Shown: positions 13,797-21,894, counted from the stretch's first letter. The stretch is 23,127 bases of DNA from an uncultured Prevotella sp. (GCA_934120735.1 CAKOVA010000031.1:1-23127), one strand, 5' to 3'. The notes: generated by a model not told the origin, from the sequence alone. Program-made: numbers and translations.

Positions 13797-14819
13797 TTAT
13801 CTCATCAAGAACGAGAAGCGGTCTACATTCTTCAAAGCGATGCCTGCTCCCTTTGCCACACTGTGCAATGGATCTTCTGCAATATGGAAAGGAATGTTGA
13901 TTTTGTCAGTCAATCGCCTGTCAAGTCCGCGCAGCAAGGCACCGCCACCACTGAGATAGATGCCATTTTTCACAATGTCTGCGTACAACTCAGGCGGTGT
14001 TGCCTCCAATGCAGACAGCACAGCATTCTCTATTTTGGCGATGGTTTTATCCAGACAGTGCGCAATTTCTTGATAGCAAACAGGTACCTCCATCGGCAAA
14101 GCCGTGATGCGATTAGGTCCATGAACAACATAATCTTCAGGAGCCTCTTCGCCCAAATCGGTCAGCGCAGAGCCAACGTGAATCTTGATACGTTCTGCCA
14201 TGCGCTCGCTGACCTTGACATTGTGCTGCCTACTCATGTATTCCTGGATATCGGCCGTCAAGTCATCACCGGCCGTACGAATGGAGTTGTTCGACACGAT
14301 GCCGCCCAACGAAATCACGGCAATCTCGGTACTACCGCCACCGATGTCCACAATCATATTACCTTCCGGTGCCTCAACGTCGATACCGATACCAATGGCA
14401 GCCGCCATCGGCTCGAAAATCAGGTAGACATCACGACCGTCGGCATGTTCGGCCGAGTCGCGTACGGCGCGAAGTTCCACCTCGGTACTGCCCGAAGGAA
14501 CCCCGATGACCATGCGAAGTGACGTTGAGAACAAGCGTCTACCAGGCCTCACCATCTTGATTAAGCCACGCATCATCTGCTCGCAGGCCGTAAAGTCGGC
14601 GATTACTCCGTCGCGCAGCGGACGAATGGTGCGAATGTTGTCGTGCGTTTTCTCGTACATCAACTTTGCCTTCTCACCCACGGCAATCATCTTGTCGGTG
14701 CGACGATCCAGTGCAACAACCGACGGTTCGTCAACCACAATCTTGTCATCACTGATGATGATGGTGTTGGCGGTACCCAAGTCCATTGCTATTTCTTGGA
14801 TAAAAGAAAAAAATCCCAT
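13797..14819 (-). CDS. mreB: Actin-like cell-shape protein MreB
   Basis: A 340-residue actin-fold ATPase that forms membrane-associated filaments and organises wall synthesis. Phosphate-1 motif MDLGTANTII (12-21), phosphate-2 IVDIGGGSTEIAVIS and the adenosine motif YLSGGGALLRGLDRRL are all present. An N-terminal GFFSFIQE peptide is the usual membrane-contact segment. It follows purH by 69 nt, in which a hairpin at 14854-14874 is predicted. Confidence 0.97.
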   Translation of the reverse strand: MGFFSFIQEIAMDLGTANTIIISDDKIVVDEPSVVALDRRTDKMIAVGEKAKLMYEKTHDNIRTIRPLRDGVIADFTACEQMMRGLIKMVRPGRRLFSTSLRMVIGVPSGSTEVELRAVRDSAEHADGRDVYLIFEPMAAAIGIGIDVEAPEGNMIVDIGGGSTEIAVISLGGIVSNNSIRTAGDDLTADIQEYMSRQHNVKVSERMAERIKIHVGSALTDLGEEAPEDYVVHGPNRITALPMEVPVCYQEIAHCLDKTIAKIENAVLSALEATPPELYADIVKNGIYLSGGGALLRGLDRRLTDKINIPFHIAEDPLHSVAKGAGIALKNVDRFSFLMR

Positions 14820-14853
14820 ATCTGTTTATGTTTTATTTTTAGGCCTAAATGCC

Positions 14854-14874
14854 GGCAAGGAGCCACCTCCTGCC
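14854..14874 (-). promoter_or_regulatory. Hairpin in the purH-mreB intergenic region
   Basis: On the minus strand GGCAGGAG pairs with CTCCTTGCC (one bulge) around GTGG. No U-run follows, so it is more likely an RNA-processing or stability stem separating purH from the mre genes than a terminator. Confidence 0.35.
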
Positions 14875-14888
14875 AGCCTATATCATCT

Positions 14889-15482
14889 TTATTTTGCAAA
14901 CCATTGGTGGATAGCCGTGTCGTAGTGGCTGCTCACCCCAAAGGCACGCTCGGCAAACTGCTTTCTCTCTTCGAGCGTGGTTTGTGCGCCATTCTTGTCA
15001 AGAATGTCCTGCAACATGCCATATTCGTTCTTGCTGGGCACGATAACCACATCGTTGAAGTTTTTAGCACCAGCCCGAATCAGGGAGATGCCCCCAATGT
15101 CAATCTTCTCAATGATTTCTTGTTCTGAAGCGCCACTGGCCACTGTCTCCTCGAAAGGATAAAGGTCAACCACCACCAAGTCGATTGCCGGGATGTCATA
15201 TTGCTGCATCTGCGCACGGTCGCCCTCGTTTTCACGACGGGCAAGGATACCACCGAACACCTTGGGGTGCAACGTCTTGACGCGTCCACCCAAGATAGAT
15301 GGATAAGAAGTCACGCTTTCCACCGTTTGACATTCGTAGCCTAACGACTCGATAAACCGTTGTGTACCACCTGTAGAAAGGAATTTTACGCCCTCAGAAT
15401 GCAGCTTTGCCAACAGTGCCTCCAATCCATCTTTGTGAAAGACGGAAACCAACGCTGTTTTAATTTGTTTTACTCCAGCCAT
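14889..15482 (-). CDS. purH: PurH N-terminal half only: IMP cyclohydrolase (MGS-like domain)
   Basis: 197 residues corresponding to the IMP cyclohydrolase domain, which closes FAICAR to IMP in the last step of purine synthesis. Diagnostic motifs are ALVSVFHKDGL, FLSTGGT, PSILGGRVKTLHPK, VVDLYPFEETV, KIDIGGISLIRAGAKN and AFGVSSHYD. Ordinary PurH is about 500 residues, with an AICAR transformylase domain after this point. Here a clean stop follows HQWFAK, and the 69 nt to mreB contain no trace of that domain. The transformylase must be encoded elsewhere or the gene is truncated. The start fits well (MAGVKQIKTALVSV). It heads the rod-shape operon, downstream of a TAACTTTG promoter. Confidence 0.88.
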   Translation of the reverse strand: MAGVKQIKTALVSVFHKDGLEALLAKLHSEGVKFLSTGGTQRFIESLGYECQTVESVTSYPSILGGRVKTLHPKVFGGILARRENEGDRAQMQQYDIPAIDLVVVDLYPFEETVASGASEQEIIEKIDIGGISLIRAGAKNFNDVVIVPSKNEYGMLQDILDKNGAQTTLEERKQFAERAFGVSSHYDTAIHQWFAK

Positions 15483-15503
15483 ATTTTTATGTGTATTTGG
15501 CTA

Positions 15504-15511
15504 CAAAGTTA
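15504..15511 (-). promoter_or_regulatory. -7 element TAACTTTG for the purH-mre operon
   Basis: Minus-strand TAACTTTG, 21 bp before the purH ATG, in the right orientation. Only a weak TTG-type -33 is visible. Confidence 0.5.
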
Positions 15512-15716
15512 CGAAAAACCCTTGAATGAACCGCATCAATGATTGTAAAAAACGTTATTTTACATAGAATACGCACTTTCAATGAAAAAGGTTTTTTGAT
15601 GTGAAATTGAAATTCTTGATTAGAAAAAAGGTTATGCGAATCCTTGGTGCGACCCTACGCTACACACCCTATTCGCCTCATTTCACCCATGCGTCGCTCA
15701 AGTTTTTGGGGTGGAT

Positions 15717-15826
15717 TTTCAAACTCAATGACTTTGGAGTGCAAACCCATTGCATTTGGATGGCAAACTCAATGACTTTGGACGCTAAACTCAATGACAT
15801 TGACGGGCAATCTACATGCTTATGGA
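15717..15826. repeat. Degenerate 22-bp tandem repeat, array B (5 units)
   Basis: Units begin at 15717, 15739, 15761, 15783 and 15805, each exactly 22 bp. The best core is CAAACTCAATGACTTTGGA, with a CCCATTGCATTTGGA variant in unit 2 and decay in unit 5. It lies in the 580-bp gap 15483-16063, in which I see no gene. No spacers or dyad. Confidence 0.75.
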
Positions 15827-15949
15827 AAAATGTTCTAAATAGCTGGGAAACAAGAGAATACAAGTATGGAATTTGGGAGCGGGCCATAAGGTAAAAGCCG
15901 CGTGATTGTTTTCCGCAACAAGTCAGTTTATCACAAAAACATGTTGTCC

Positions 15950-16015
15950 CATCTTGTTTCACTTGGCAGTATCGATGGGCCTGAAAAATCGGGCACCAGC
16001 CAGGAAAACAAGATG
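15950..16015. other. Inverted repeat downstream of the peptidase gene
   Basis: CATCTTGTTT (15950-15959) and AAACAAGATG (16006-16015) are perfect complements enclosing 46 bp, which contain the smaller stem CCTGA-AAAA-TCGGG. It begins 48 bp past the end of the minus-strand peptidase gene and could be a 3'-end structure, although there is no U-run. Confidence 0.4.
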
Positions 16016-16063
16016 AGGCAACGCTCAAATTGAAAATCTAATCAATAGTCAGACGAAGACCTA

Positions 16064-18211
16064 TCAAAGTCCACGAGCCTTCAACAAGGCCTTGGCATCT
16101 GGTGCTTTCAAGCCTGTAAAGTCGCAGAACATCTGCATCAGGTCGCCCGTGTTGCCACGGCTAAGCACCTTGTCACGGAAAGCCTGACCTACCTCTGGTT
16201 TCAGTGGGCCATGCGCTTTGAAGTAGTCGGCCACGTTAACGGCCAGCACCTCCGACCACAGATAGCTGTAATAGCCAGCCGCATAGCCTCCGCCCCACAC
16301 ATGGTTGAAGTACGAGGTAGAATAGCGTGGAGGAATCTGTACATTGTAAAGTCCAATTCCTTGGAGCGCCTTTGTCTCAAACTCGCCAGCCTTGTCGGCC
16401 GCAGGAATTTGCGATGAAGCCATGTTGTGCCAAGCCAAATCCAGACAGGTGGCTGCCAAGTTTTCGCCCAAAGCGTAGGCTGAATGGAATTGAAGTGAGT
16501 TGAGCATCTTCTGTTTCAACTCTTCCGGCATGGGCTTTTGGGTCTTATAATGCTTGGCGAAGTTAGCAAACACTTCGGGAATGACGGCAAACGACTCGTT
16601 AAACTGTGAGGGCATCTCTACGAAGTCGCGCGTCACGGCTGTTCCACTCAACGTGTTGTACTTACAATTCGAGAGCATTCCGTGCAGCGCATGCCCGAAC
16701 TCGTGGAACATGGTGGTTGCCTCATCCCAAGTAAGCAGCGTGGGTTGTCCCTCTGGAGCCTTGGCAAAGTTGCACACATTATATATAATAGGCAGCTGGT
16801 TGCGCAGCTTGCTTTGCTTGGCAAACGAGCTCATCCATGCGCCACCCCGCTTGGTTGGCCGGCGGAAATAGTCAACATAGAACAATGCCAGCTGCTTGCC
16901 ATCCTTGTCCATCACGTCGAACACTTTCATATCCTTGTGGTACGTGGGCAGGTCGGTACGCTCCTTGAAAGAAAGTCCGTAAGCCTTGTTGGCAGCAAAG
17001 AACACGCCATTAACCAGTACAGAATCGAGGTTGAAATAGGGTTTCACCTCATCTTCCGAGAAGTTGAACTGCTCTTTCTTCATCTTAGCCGAATAATAGA
17101 ACCGGTCGTAAGGCTGCAATTTGAAATCAGTTCCCATGGTTTTCTGCGCATACGCCTCGATGGCGCGCGTTTCCTCATCGGCCTTTGGCGTGTAAGCACC
17201 AATCAACTGCTTGAGGAAAGCATTCAAATTGTCCATATTTTTCGCCATGGTATTGTCCAGCGAGTAGGCCGCATAATTCTTGAATCCCATTAGTTCGGCC
17301 TTCTCTGCACGCAGCTTTGCCATCTCAACGATGATGGGGAAGGTGTTGAATTTTCCCGTTCCGTCAGCACGATGGATGGAAGCATTGAACACACGCTCGC
17401 GCAACGCACGGTTTTCAAGGCTTGCCAAGATGGGCTGTTGCGTGGTGTTGGTAATCACGATGCAGTAAGGTGCCTTGCCATCACGGCTCTCAGCGTCTTT
17501 CTTGCACTGTGCGATATCCGCCTCACTCAGTCCGGCCAGGTCTTCAACCTTGTCCACCCAAATGGCCGCTTCGTTGGTAGCTTTTGGCAACATGTTACCA
17601 AAATCCTGCTGCAATTTGGCTATCTTGTTGTTGATTTCCTCCATGCGCTTTTTCTTATCTGCCGGCAACAAAGCCCCGGAACGCACGAAATTCTTATACA
17701 CTTCCTCCAACAACTTTTTGTCTTCGCCTTGCAACTTATCGTGTTCGTGATCGTAAACATATTTGATTCGGTCGAAGAACGGTTGGTTGAACGATATCTC
17801 GTTGTCGAAATCGGTGAGCAAAGGCACACCCTCGTTCTCTACTTCTTCCAGCTCAGGGGTCTTGTCTGCGCTGGTAAGCCCAAAGAAGATACTGGTCACT
17901 CGGTCGAGCAATACGCCACTCTTTTCGTAGGCCAGAATGGTGTTCTCGAATGTCGCCGAGTCCTTGTTGTCCACAATGGCCTTGATGGCTTCACGCTGTT
18001 GTTCGATTCCAGCTTTCATTGCTGGCAAAAAATGTTCGGTTTTGATTTTACTAAAATCAGGCGCGCCAAGTGGTAGCGTGCTCTCTTTCATCAACGGGTT
18101 GTTGTCCAAATCGGCTCCTTTCTTGTCCGTGCAGCCCGTTAGTGTGGTTGCACACACGGCCGCGCATAACATTGTAATTCCTAAAAAAGATTTTCTAAAA
18201 TAATGATACAT
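16064..18211 (-). CDS. dcp: M3-family peptidyl-dipeptidase lipoprotein (Dcp-like)
   Basis: A 715-residue zinc metallopeptidase of the thimet/Dcp family (M3), which removes C-terminal dipeptides from oligopeptides. The zinc motif HEFGH is at about 503-507, within TTMFHEFGHALHGMLS. The C-terminal GGGYAAGYYSYLWSEVLAVN is a strong M3 signature. The N-terminus has a signal peptide ending TLTGC (Cys27), so this is a lipoprotein facing the periplasm, unlike cytoplasmic Escherichia coli Dcp. I chose ATG 18211 over 18280 because it opens this signal peptide. The first residues after Cys27 are a short polar linker, then PLGAPDFSKIKTEHFLPA. It stands alone and is divergent from porT. Confidence 0.93.
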   Translation of the reverse strand: MYHYFRKSFLGITMLCAAVCATTLTGCTDKKGADLDNNPLMKESTLPLGAPDFSKIKTEHFLPAMKAGIEQQREAIKAIVDNKDSATFENTILAYEKSGVLLDRVTSIFFGLTSADKTPELEEVENEGVPLLTDFDNEISFNQPFFDRIKYVYDHEHDKLQGEDKKLLEEVYKNFVRSGALLPADKKKRMEEINNKIAKLQQDFGNMLPKATNEAAIWVDKVEDLAGLSEADIAQCKKDAESRDGKAPYCIVITNTTQQPILASLENRALRERVFNASIHRADGTGKFNTFPIIVEMAKLRAEKAELMGFKNYAAYSLDNTMAKNMDNLNAFLKQLIGAYTPKADEETRAIEAYAQKTMGTDFKLQPYDRFYYSAKMKKEQFNFSEDEVKPYFNLDSVLVNGVFFAANKAYGLSFKERTDLPTYHKDMKVFDVMDKDGKQLALFYVDYFRRPTKRGGAWMSSFAKQSKLRNQLPIIYNVCNFAKAPEGQPTLLTWDEATTMFHEFGHALHGMLSNCKYNTLSGTAVTRDFVEMPSQFNESFAVIPEVFANFAKHYKTQKPMPEELKQKMLNSLQFHSAYALGENLAATCLDLAWHNMASSQIPAADKAGEFETKALQGIGLYNVQIPPRYSTSYFNHVWGGGYAAGYYSYLWSEVLAVNVADYFKAHGPLKPEVGQAFRDKVLSRGNTGDLMQMFCDFTGLKAPDAKALLKARGL

Positions 18212-18338
18212 AGTTTTTATGATTTTGGTTACATTCTTTCTAAATTGGTGGTGTGGGCAAATAGGTTGACATTCAGTCACCTATTTCTCCGCTTCACCGT
18301 TTGCTATGCCATCACAAGCCCCTGCTGACTGGTGAGAA

Positions 18339-18365
18339 AAACCTGCGAAGAGCTTCGCCAGGTTT
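18339..18365. other. Hairpin in the dcp-porT divergent intergenic region
   Basis: AAACCTGCGAAG and CTTCGCCAGGTTT form a 12-bp stem with one bulge and a two-base connector, i.e. a cruciform-like dyad. A second weak stem, AAGTGT/ACACTT followed by six T, lies at 18417-18439. Neither gene ends here. The 323-bp gap otherwise shows no ORF I support. Confidence 0.4.
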
Positions 18366-18534
18366 ACGCTTCAAACTGGATGACATGCCAACAAAAATAA
18401 GCATATTTTTTGAGATAAGTGTAAGATTGACACTTTTTTCAAAACTATTAAGAACTTTGTGTTTCTGTTTTTTATCTACAAAACCCTACGCGCCCAAGGC
18501 AATATCCGCCGAAAAATAGCGTTAATGATACATC

Positions 18535-19281
18535 ATGAAGAAGGTTTTTCACATCCTGCTGTTGGCTCTATGCGCGATGGTTGCCTATGCGCAGCCCGAC
18601 CGGACGGTGCAAAATCGGCCGTATACCGACCTGCGCCCGTTCCATTTTGGCGTGCTGCTGGGCACTCATTTTCAGGACATTGAGTTCAATAACGTTGGTA
18701 CACAGCACATTACTCACGAGGATGGCTCGACGAGCGAAGCACTCATCACGACCGATCAAGACCGGTGGGACGCAGGTTTAACGGTAGGCGTGCTGGGCGA
18801 ATTCAGACTGAGTACCAACTTTCAGTTCCGCATTGCCCCTGCCATGTACTTCGGTAATCGCCACCTGACGTTTCACAATTTCAACAAACAGGATGCGAAT
18901 GGGCAGCCCATCGAAGAGCGACAAGATATCAAGACGGCGTACATCTCTACCGCACTCGACTTGATTTTTGCCGCACCTCGCTTCAACAATCATCGTCCTT
19001 ACCTCATGGCTGGCGTCAATCCCATGGTGAACTTGAGTGGCAACAGTGACCAATACATCGCCTTGAAGCGATATGAAACATTCGCAGAGGTGGGGGTGGG
19101 CTGCGATTTCTACTTACCTTATTTCAAATTGAGACCCGAATTGAAGTTTTTATTTGGCCTGACCAACAGCTACGATGCCAAGCATGCGGACAGTTTGAAG
19201 GACAAAAACATGATTCCGTATGCCAAATCCGTGGATCGATCTCGGTCAAAAATGATTGTGCTCACCTTCTATTTTGAATAA
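18535..19281 (+). CDS. porT: PorT-family outer-membrane beta-barrel protein (type IX secretion)
   Basis: A 248-residue exported protein with a signal peptide MKKVFHILLLALCAMVAYA cleaved before Gln. Alternating strands with aromatic ends suggest an eight-stranded barrel. The pattern matches PorT: FHFGVLLGTHFQD near the start, FRIAPAMYFGNRHLTF, RFNNHRPYLMAGVNP, then EVGVGCDFYLPYFKLRPELKF, and a final LTFYFE with terminal aromatic/acidic residues. In Porphyromonas gingivalis PorT is required for type IX secretion of gingipains. Length agrees with that family. The gene is monocistronic and ends in an intrinsic terminator at 19350-19373. Confidence in PorT rather than a general barrel is good but not absolute. 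Confidence 0.75.
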   Translation: MKKVFHILLLALCAMVAYAQPDRTVQNRPYTDLRPFHFGVLLGTHFQDIEFNNVGTQHITHEDGSTSEALITTDQDRWDAGLTVGVLGEFRLSTNFQFRIAPAMYFGNRHLTFHNFNKQDANGQPIEERQDIKTAYISTALDLIFAAPRFNNHRPYLMAGVNPMVNLSGNSDQYIALKRYETFAEVGVGCDFYLPYFKLRPELKFLFGLTNSYDAKHADSLKDKNMIPYAKSVDRSRSKMIVLTFYFE

Positions 19282-19286
19282 AAAAC

Positions 19287-19339
19287 AGCGGCTTACAACC
19301 CTCCCGGCACATCATCAGTGCCATGGATTGCAAGCCGCT
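19287..19339 (-). terminator. Terminator of the minus-strand nucleotidase operon
   Basis: Read on the minus strand, AGCGGCTT pairs with AAGCCGCT, the enclosed sequence holds an inner GGCAC/GTGCC stem, and GTTTTT follows. It lies 37 bp past the 19376 gene end. Confidence 0.6.
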
Positions 19340-19349
19340 ATTTGATATC

Positions 19350-19373
19350 AAGGCGCTGCTTCGGCGCCTTTTT
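19350..19373 (+). terminator. Terminator of porT
   Basis: AAGGCGC-TGCTTCG-GCGCCTT followed by TTT: a GC-rich 7-bp stem with a U-tail on the plus strand, about 70 bp after the porT stop. Confidence 0.65.
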
Positions 19374-19375
19374 CC

Positions 19376-20224
19376 TTATTTTTTCTTGGCGAAAGAGAGT
19401 TTGAGTTTTCCTACAAATACAGCATGTTTGCCGTTCTGATCGACGGGAATCTCTTTTCCATCCAGGTTCTTCGCGTACTCCAAGGTCTTGAAATAGGAGT
19501 GCGAATGACCGCCCAAAACCAAGTCAATATACCGCGACCCTGCAATCATGGCTTTATCTCCTTCGCTGCCATCCAGCCATCCCAAGTGTGAAATACAAAT
19601 CACCAGGTCGCACTTCTTGTCTCGCTTGAGCATCAGAGCCGTGTCGTGCGCCGTCTTCACAGGGTCCAAATACCGCACACCCTTGCACTTCTGCGCATCA
19701 ACCAGTCCATCCAAAGCCGGCGAAAGACCGAAGACACCTATTTTAATACCCTTGCGCTTAATGATTAAGTAAGGCTTAACCAGGCCTTCACAAGGCGTTC
19801 CCGTAAAATCGTAGTTGGTGCAGACGATGGGAAACCGCAGGTTTCGGAGGATAAAAGCGAGGTTCTCCATGCCGAAATCAAACTCATGGTTGCCAATCGT
19901 ACCCGCATCATAACCCATCCTGTTCATCAGCTTCAACTCCACTTCGCCTTTGTAAAGGGTGTAATAAGGTGAACCTTGACTAAAGTCACCGCTATCGAAC
20001 AGCAACAAATCGGGGTCTTTCTTCCGCTCTTGCTTCAGCATCTCGATGCGACGAATGAATCCACCTCGACCCGCCAACATCGTGTCGGCCAAATTGGGAT
20101 TCAAGGGATAAATGCAACTATGCGTGTCGTTGGTGTGCAGAATGGTCAAGGTTTTGTCTTGCGCCGCCATAGGCATCACGGCCATCATGAGCAACGCCAT
20201 GGTTACAAACAGGTATCTCTTCAT
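19376..20224 (-). CDS. Metallophosphatase half of a split periplasmic 5'-nucleotidase
   Basis: A 282-residue exported protein with a signal peptide ending MPMAA before Q22. Calcineurin-like motifs in order are ILHTNDTHS (29-37), DSGDFSQGSPYY, TIGNHEFDFG, CISHLGW and VLGGHSHSY, supplying the dinuclear metal ligands. This is the catalytic domain of UshA-type 5'-nucleotidases, which dephosphorylate extracellular nucleotides for salvage. The protein ends where the metal domain ends; the substrate-binding domain is the separate gene immediately upstream (20257-21021). ATG 20224 is preferred to 20254 because it opens the signal peptide. The two genes are 32 nt apart and surely co-transcribed. Confidence 0.85.
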   Translation of the reverse strand: MKRYLFVTMALLMMAVMPMAAQDKTLTILHTNDTHSCIYPLNPNLADTMLAGRGGFIRRIEMLKQERKKDPDLLLFDSGDFSQGSPYYTLYKGEVELKLMNRMGYDAGTIGNHEFDFGMENLAFILRNLRFPIVCTNYDFTGTPCEGLVKPYLIIKRKGIKIGVFGLSPALDGLVDAQKCKGVRYLDPVKTAHDTALMLKRDKKCDLVICISHLGWLDGSEGDKAMIAGSRYIDLVLGGHSHSYFKTLEYAKNLDGKEIPVDQNGKHAVFVGKLKLSFAKKK

Positions 20225-20256
20225 TTGTTTTATCTCCTTCTTTTTGATGGTCAAAT

Positions 20257-21021
20257 CTATTCTACAACTATTCTTCCTTCTATCTTCGCGTCTACTTCCT
20301 CATGCTTTGCCGCCAGTTGTTTGAAGTAGTCGATGATGATGAAGCGCACGTTGTTCTCGTGAACCTGTGGCGACACCACGTCCGTCTTATGCTTGAAGGC
20401 CACGAGTTTGTCATTGCCCTGTGCGAGATAGTCCAAGGTTGCGATGCGATATTTAGCGTCTGGATTCACTTTTTTTCCATCAATCAAGGCCGATTTGAGT
20501 CGTCCATCCTTGGTAATCACCAACCGAACCTCGCGGCTCAAGCCTTCACCACCCACGCTTGCAATCTGCTCAAAGAGCTGAAGAACTTGCGATCCCGTGA
20601 GCGTAAGCAGGCAAAGTTTGTTCTCAAAGGGTGCCACATCCACCACGTCTCCAATGGTCACGTCGCCCTTGGTCAATGCCGCACGGATGCCACCCATGTT
20701 ATATACGGCAAAATCGGGTGTGTCGTTGGCTTTCTTTGCGCCCCATACCAGGATGTCGGACAATAAGTTTGACAGCGTACTTTCAGGTCGATTCACACTC
20801 ATGTCACGAGCCACTCGCCCCACAACAGGTCCCATGAGGCTATCAATATCTTCTTTATAAGGTCGCATCAACATCTCAACAACCTTGTCATGCGTGGCAT
20901 CATAGCGCTGATCTACAACGATACGCGTGCGCTGAACGCTCGTGAGTTGGTACTGATGTACGCACGACGCACACACCATGCACATGCCGATGCACGCTCC
21001 TACTATTCGTTTTTGCATCAT
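20257..21021 (-). CDS. Substrate-binding (C-terminal) half of a split 5'-nucleotidase, lipoprotein
   Basis: 254 residues, starting MMQKR; the second ATG (21018) is equally good. A short signal segment ends VCASC, fitting a lipobox. The body matches the 5'-nucleotidase C-terminal domain: STLSNLLSDILVWGAKK, FAVYNMGGIRAALTKGDVTIGDV, VAPFENKLCLLTLTG and ATLDYLAQGNDKL. In UshA this domain clamps the nucleotide base and follows the metal domain within one chain. Here it is separate and lies first in the operon, so the gene order is reversed relative to the domain order. A TATCTTTG promoter element lies 23 bp upstream of the start. Confidence 0.85.
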   Translation of the reverse strand: MMQKRIVGACIGMCMVCASCVHQYQLTSVQRTRIVVDQRYDATHDKVVEMLMRPYKEDIDSLMGPVVGRVARDMSVNRPESTLSNLLSDILVWGAKKANDTPDFAVYNMGGIRAALTKGDVTIGDVVDVAPFENKLCLLTLTGSQVLQLFEQIASVGGEGLSREVRLVITKDGRLKSALIDGKKVNPDAKYRIATLDYLAQGNDKLVAFKHKTDVVSPQVHENNVRFIIIDYFKQLAAKHEEVDAKIEGRIVVE

Positions 21022-21043
21022 ACAAAATATTGTTTTTATTGCA

Positions 21044-21051
21044 CAAAGATA
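21044..21051 (-). promoter_or_regulatory. -7 element TATCTTTG for the split nucleotidase operon
   Basis: Minus-strand TATCTTTGTGC matches the consensus and lies 23 bp before the start at 21021. Confidence 0.55.
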
Positions 21052-21096
21052 ATTAAAGCATTCGCATCTGTCCCTTTAACCTGTAATCTTATAATA

Positions 21097-21606
21097 TTAT
21101 TTAACCTTAATTCCACCTTCGCTCTTGTTTGTAATGGAAACAACTCCGGGAGCGATGTCGTTGAGGGCAATGGAGAAATCAAAGCCTATCGTCATGGCAG
21201 AATCAACCCTGATGGTTTGCTGACTTATCCTTTCCTATACAGCATTCCACACTCGCAAGGTTATTTTGTGCTCACCAGCCTGAGTGAACACAACTTTAGC
21301 CGGAGTCCTCTCATTGGAACTACTGGGAATACCACCCTCGAAAGTCCATTCATATTCTTCTGCCCCGTAACTCTCGTTTTTCAATTGGATAGTTACAGGT
21401 GAGGTTTTGTCTTCCGAAGCCTCTATGGTGAATGCCGATTCAATAGGAACTTCGGACTCAATGCAACAAGTCGCATAAAAGCGTTTGTCTTCAGGTTTAT
21501 CTCTGTACCAGCCAAGTGGATCAGGACATCAAGGCGGTATGTGCTGAATATCTATACCTGTAATAATGCTTACGCAGATGTTTTCCAGACTGATTTTGGA
21601 TAATGC
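21097..21606 (-). pseudogene. Decayed PKD-domain surface protein
   Basis: One minus-strand frame reads as coherent protein despite in-frame stops at 21529-21531 (TGA) and 21235-21237 (TAG). Segments include CPDPLGWYRDKPEDKRFY, then a PKD-like domain with FTIEASEDKTSPVTIQL, YEWTFEGGIPSSSNERTPAK and GEHKITLRVWNAV, then SQQTIRVDSAMTIGFDF, ending KVK-stop at 21097. The WTFEGG...P...F...G.H.ITL pattern is characteristic of PKD repeats in secreted Bacteroidetes proteins. No start is visible, and upstream of 21606 the frame breaks further. A remnant of a larger exported protein. Confidence 0.6.
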
Positions 21607-21717
21607 CTACAACTTATGGGAATGATATTGTGTATTGCCTCAAGTCACATTGTGGGGTAAGGGGATATTGTAGGCAGAAGTGGGTGCTTCAAGTTCAAAT
21701 TATCTGCAAATTCAGTA

Positions 21718-21894
21718 ATGAGAGGACGTGTAAACGCAATAAGGACGTTCAAGGGCTTTGTTGCGGATTTGAGGTTCTATTACAATGCTTGCAGAGCACC
21801 TGGAGATTGTCCGGATTTTGTGATTGCCATTAGTCGCCTCCGTCACAAAATTAGTCACGCAAAACAAAAAAAGGAAATTTTTCTTGGAACTTAA
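21718..21894 (+). CDS. Small unknown ORF (58 aa)
   Basis: Codes MRGRVNAIRTFKGF..., with RFYYNACRAPGDCPDF in the middle and a basic end KISHAKQKKEIFLGT. The composition is protein-like: mixed hydrophobic and charged residues, with Cys-A-P-G-D-Cys spacing. The frame continues upstream about 20 codons to a TAA at 21655, then further coherent-looking codons, so it may instead be the tail of a broken gene. It is antisense to nothing recognisable and lies beside the PKD pseudogene. I cannot name a family. Confidence 0.3.
   Translation: MRGRVNAIRTFKGFVADLRFYYNACRAPGDCPDFVIAISRLRHKISHAKQKKEIFLGT

Noticed and set aside
16682..18076. Long plus-strand open frames within the dcp region
   Set aside because: Shadows of the M3 peptidase gene, whose minus-strand frame has HEFGH and the family C-terminus.
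20890..21402. A 170-codon plus-strand frame as a gene
   Set aside because: Its first part is antisense to the nucleotidase C-terminal gene and the rest is antisense to the PKD-like pseudogene frame, which reads as real protein.
21603..21833. A 76-codon plus-strand frame as a gene
   Set aside because: Cys/Lys-rich with no domain logic, and it overlaps a more protein-like frame (21718-21894).
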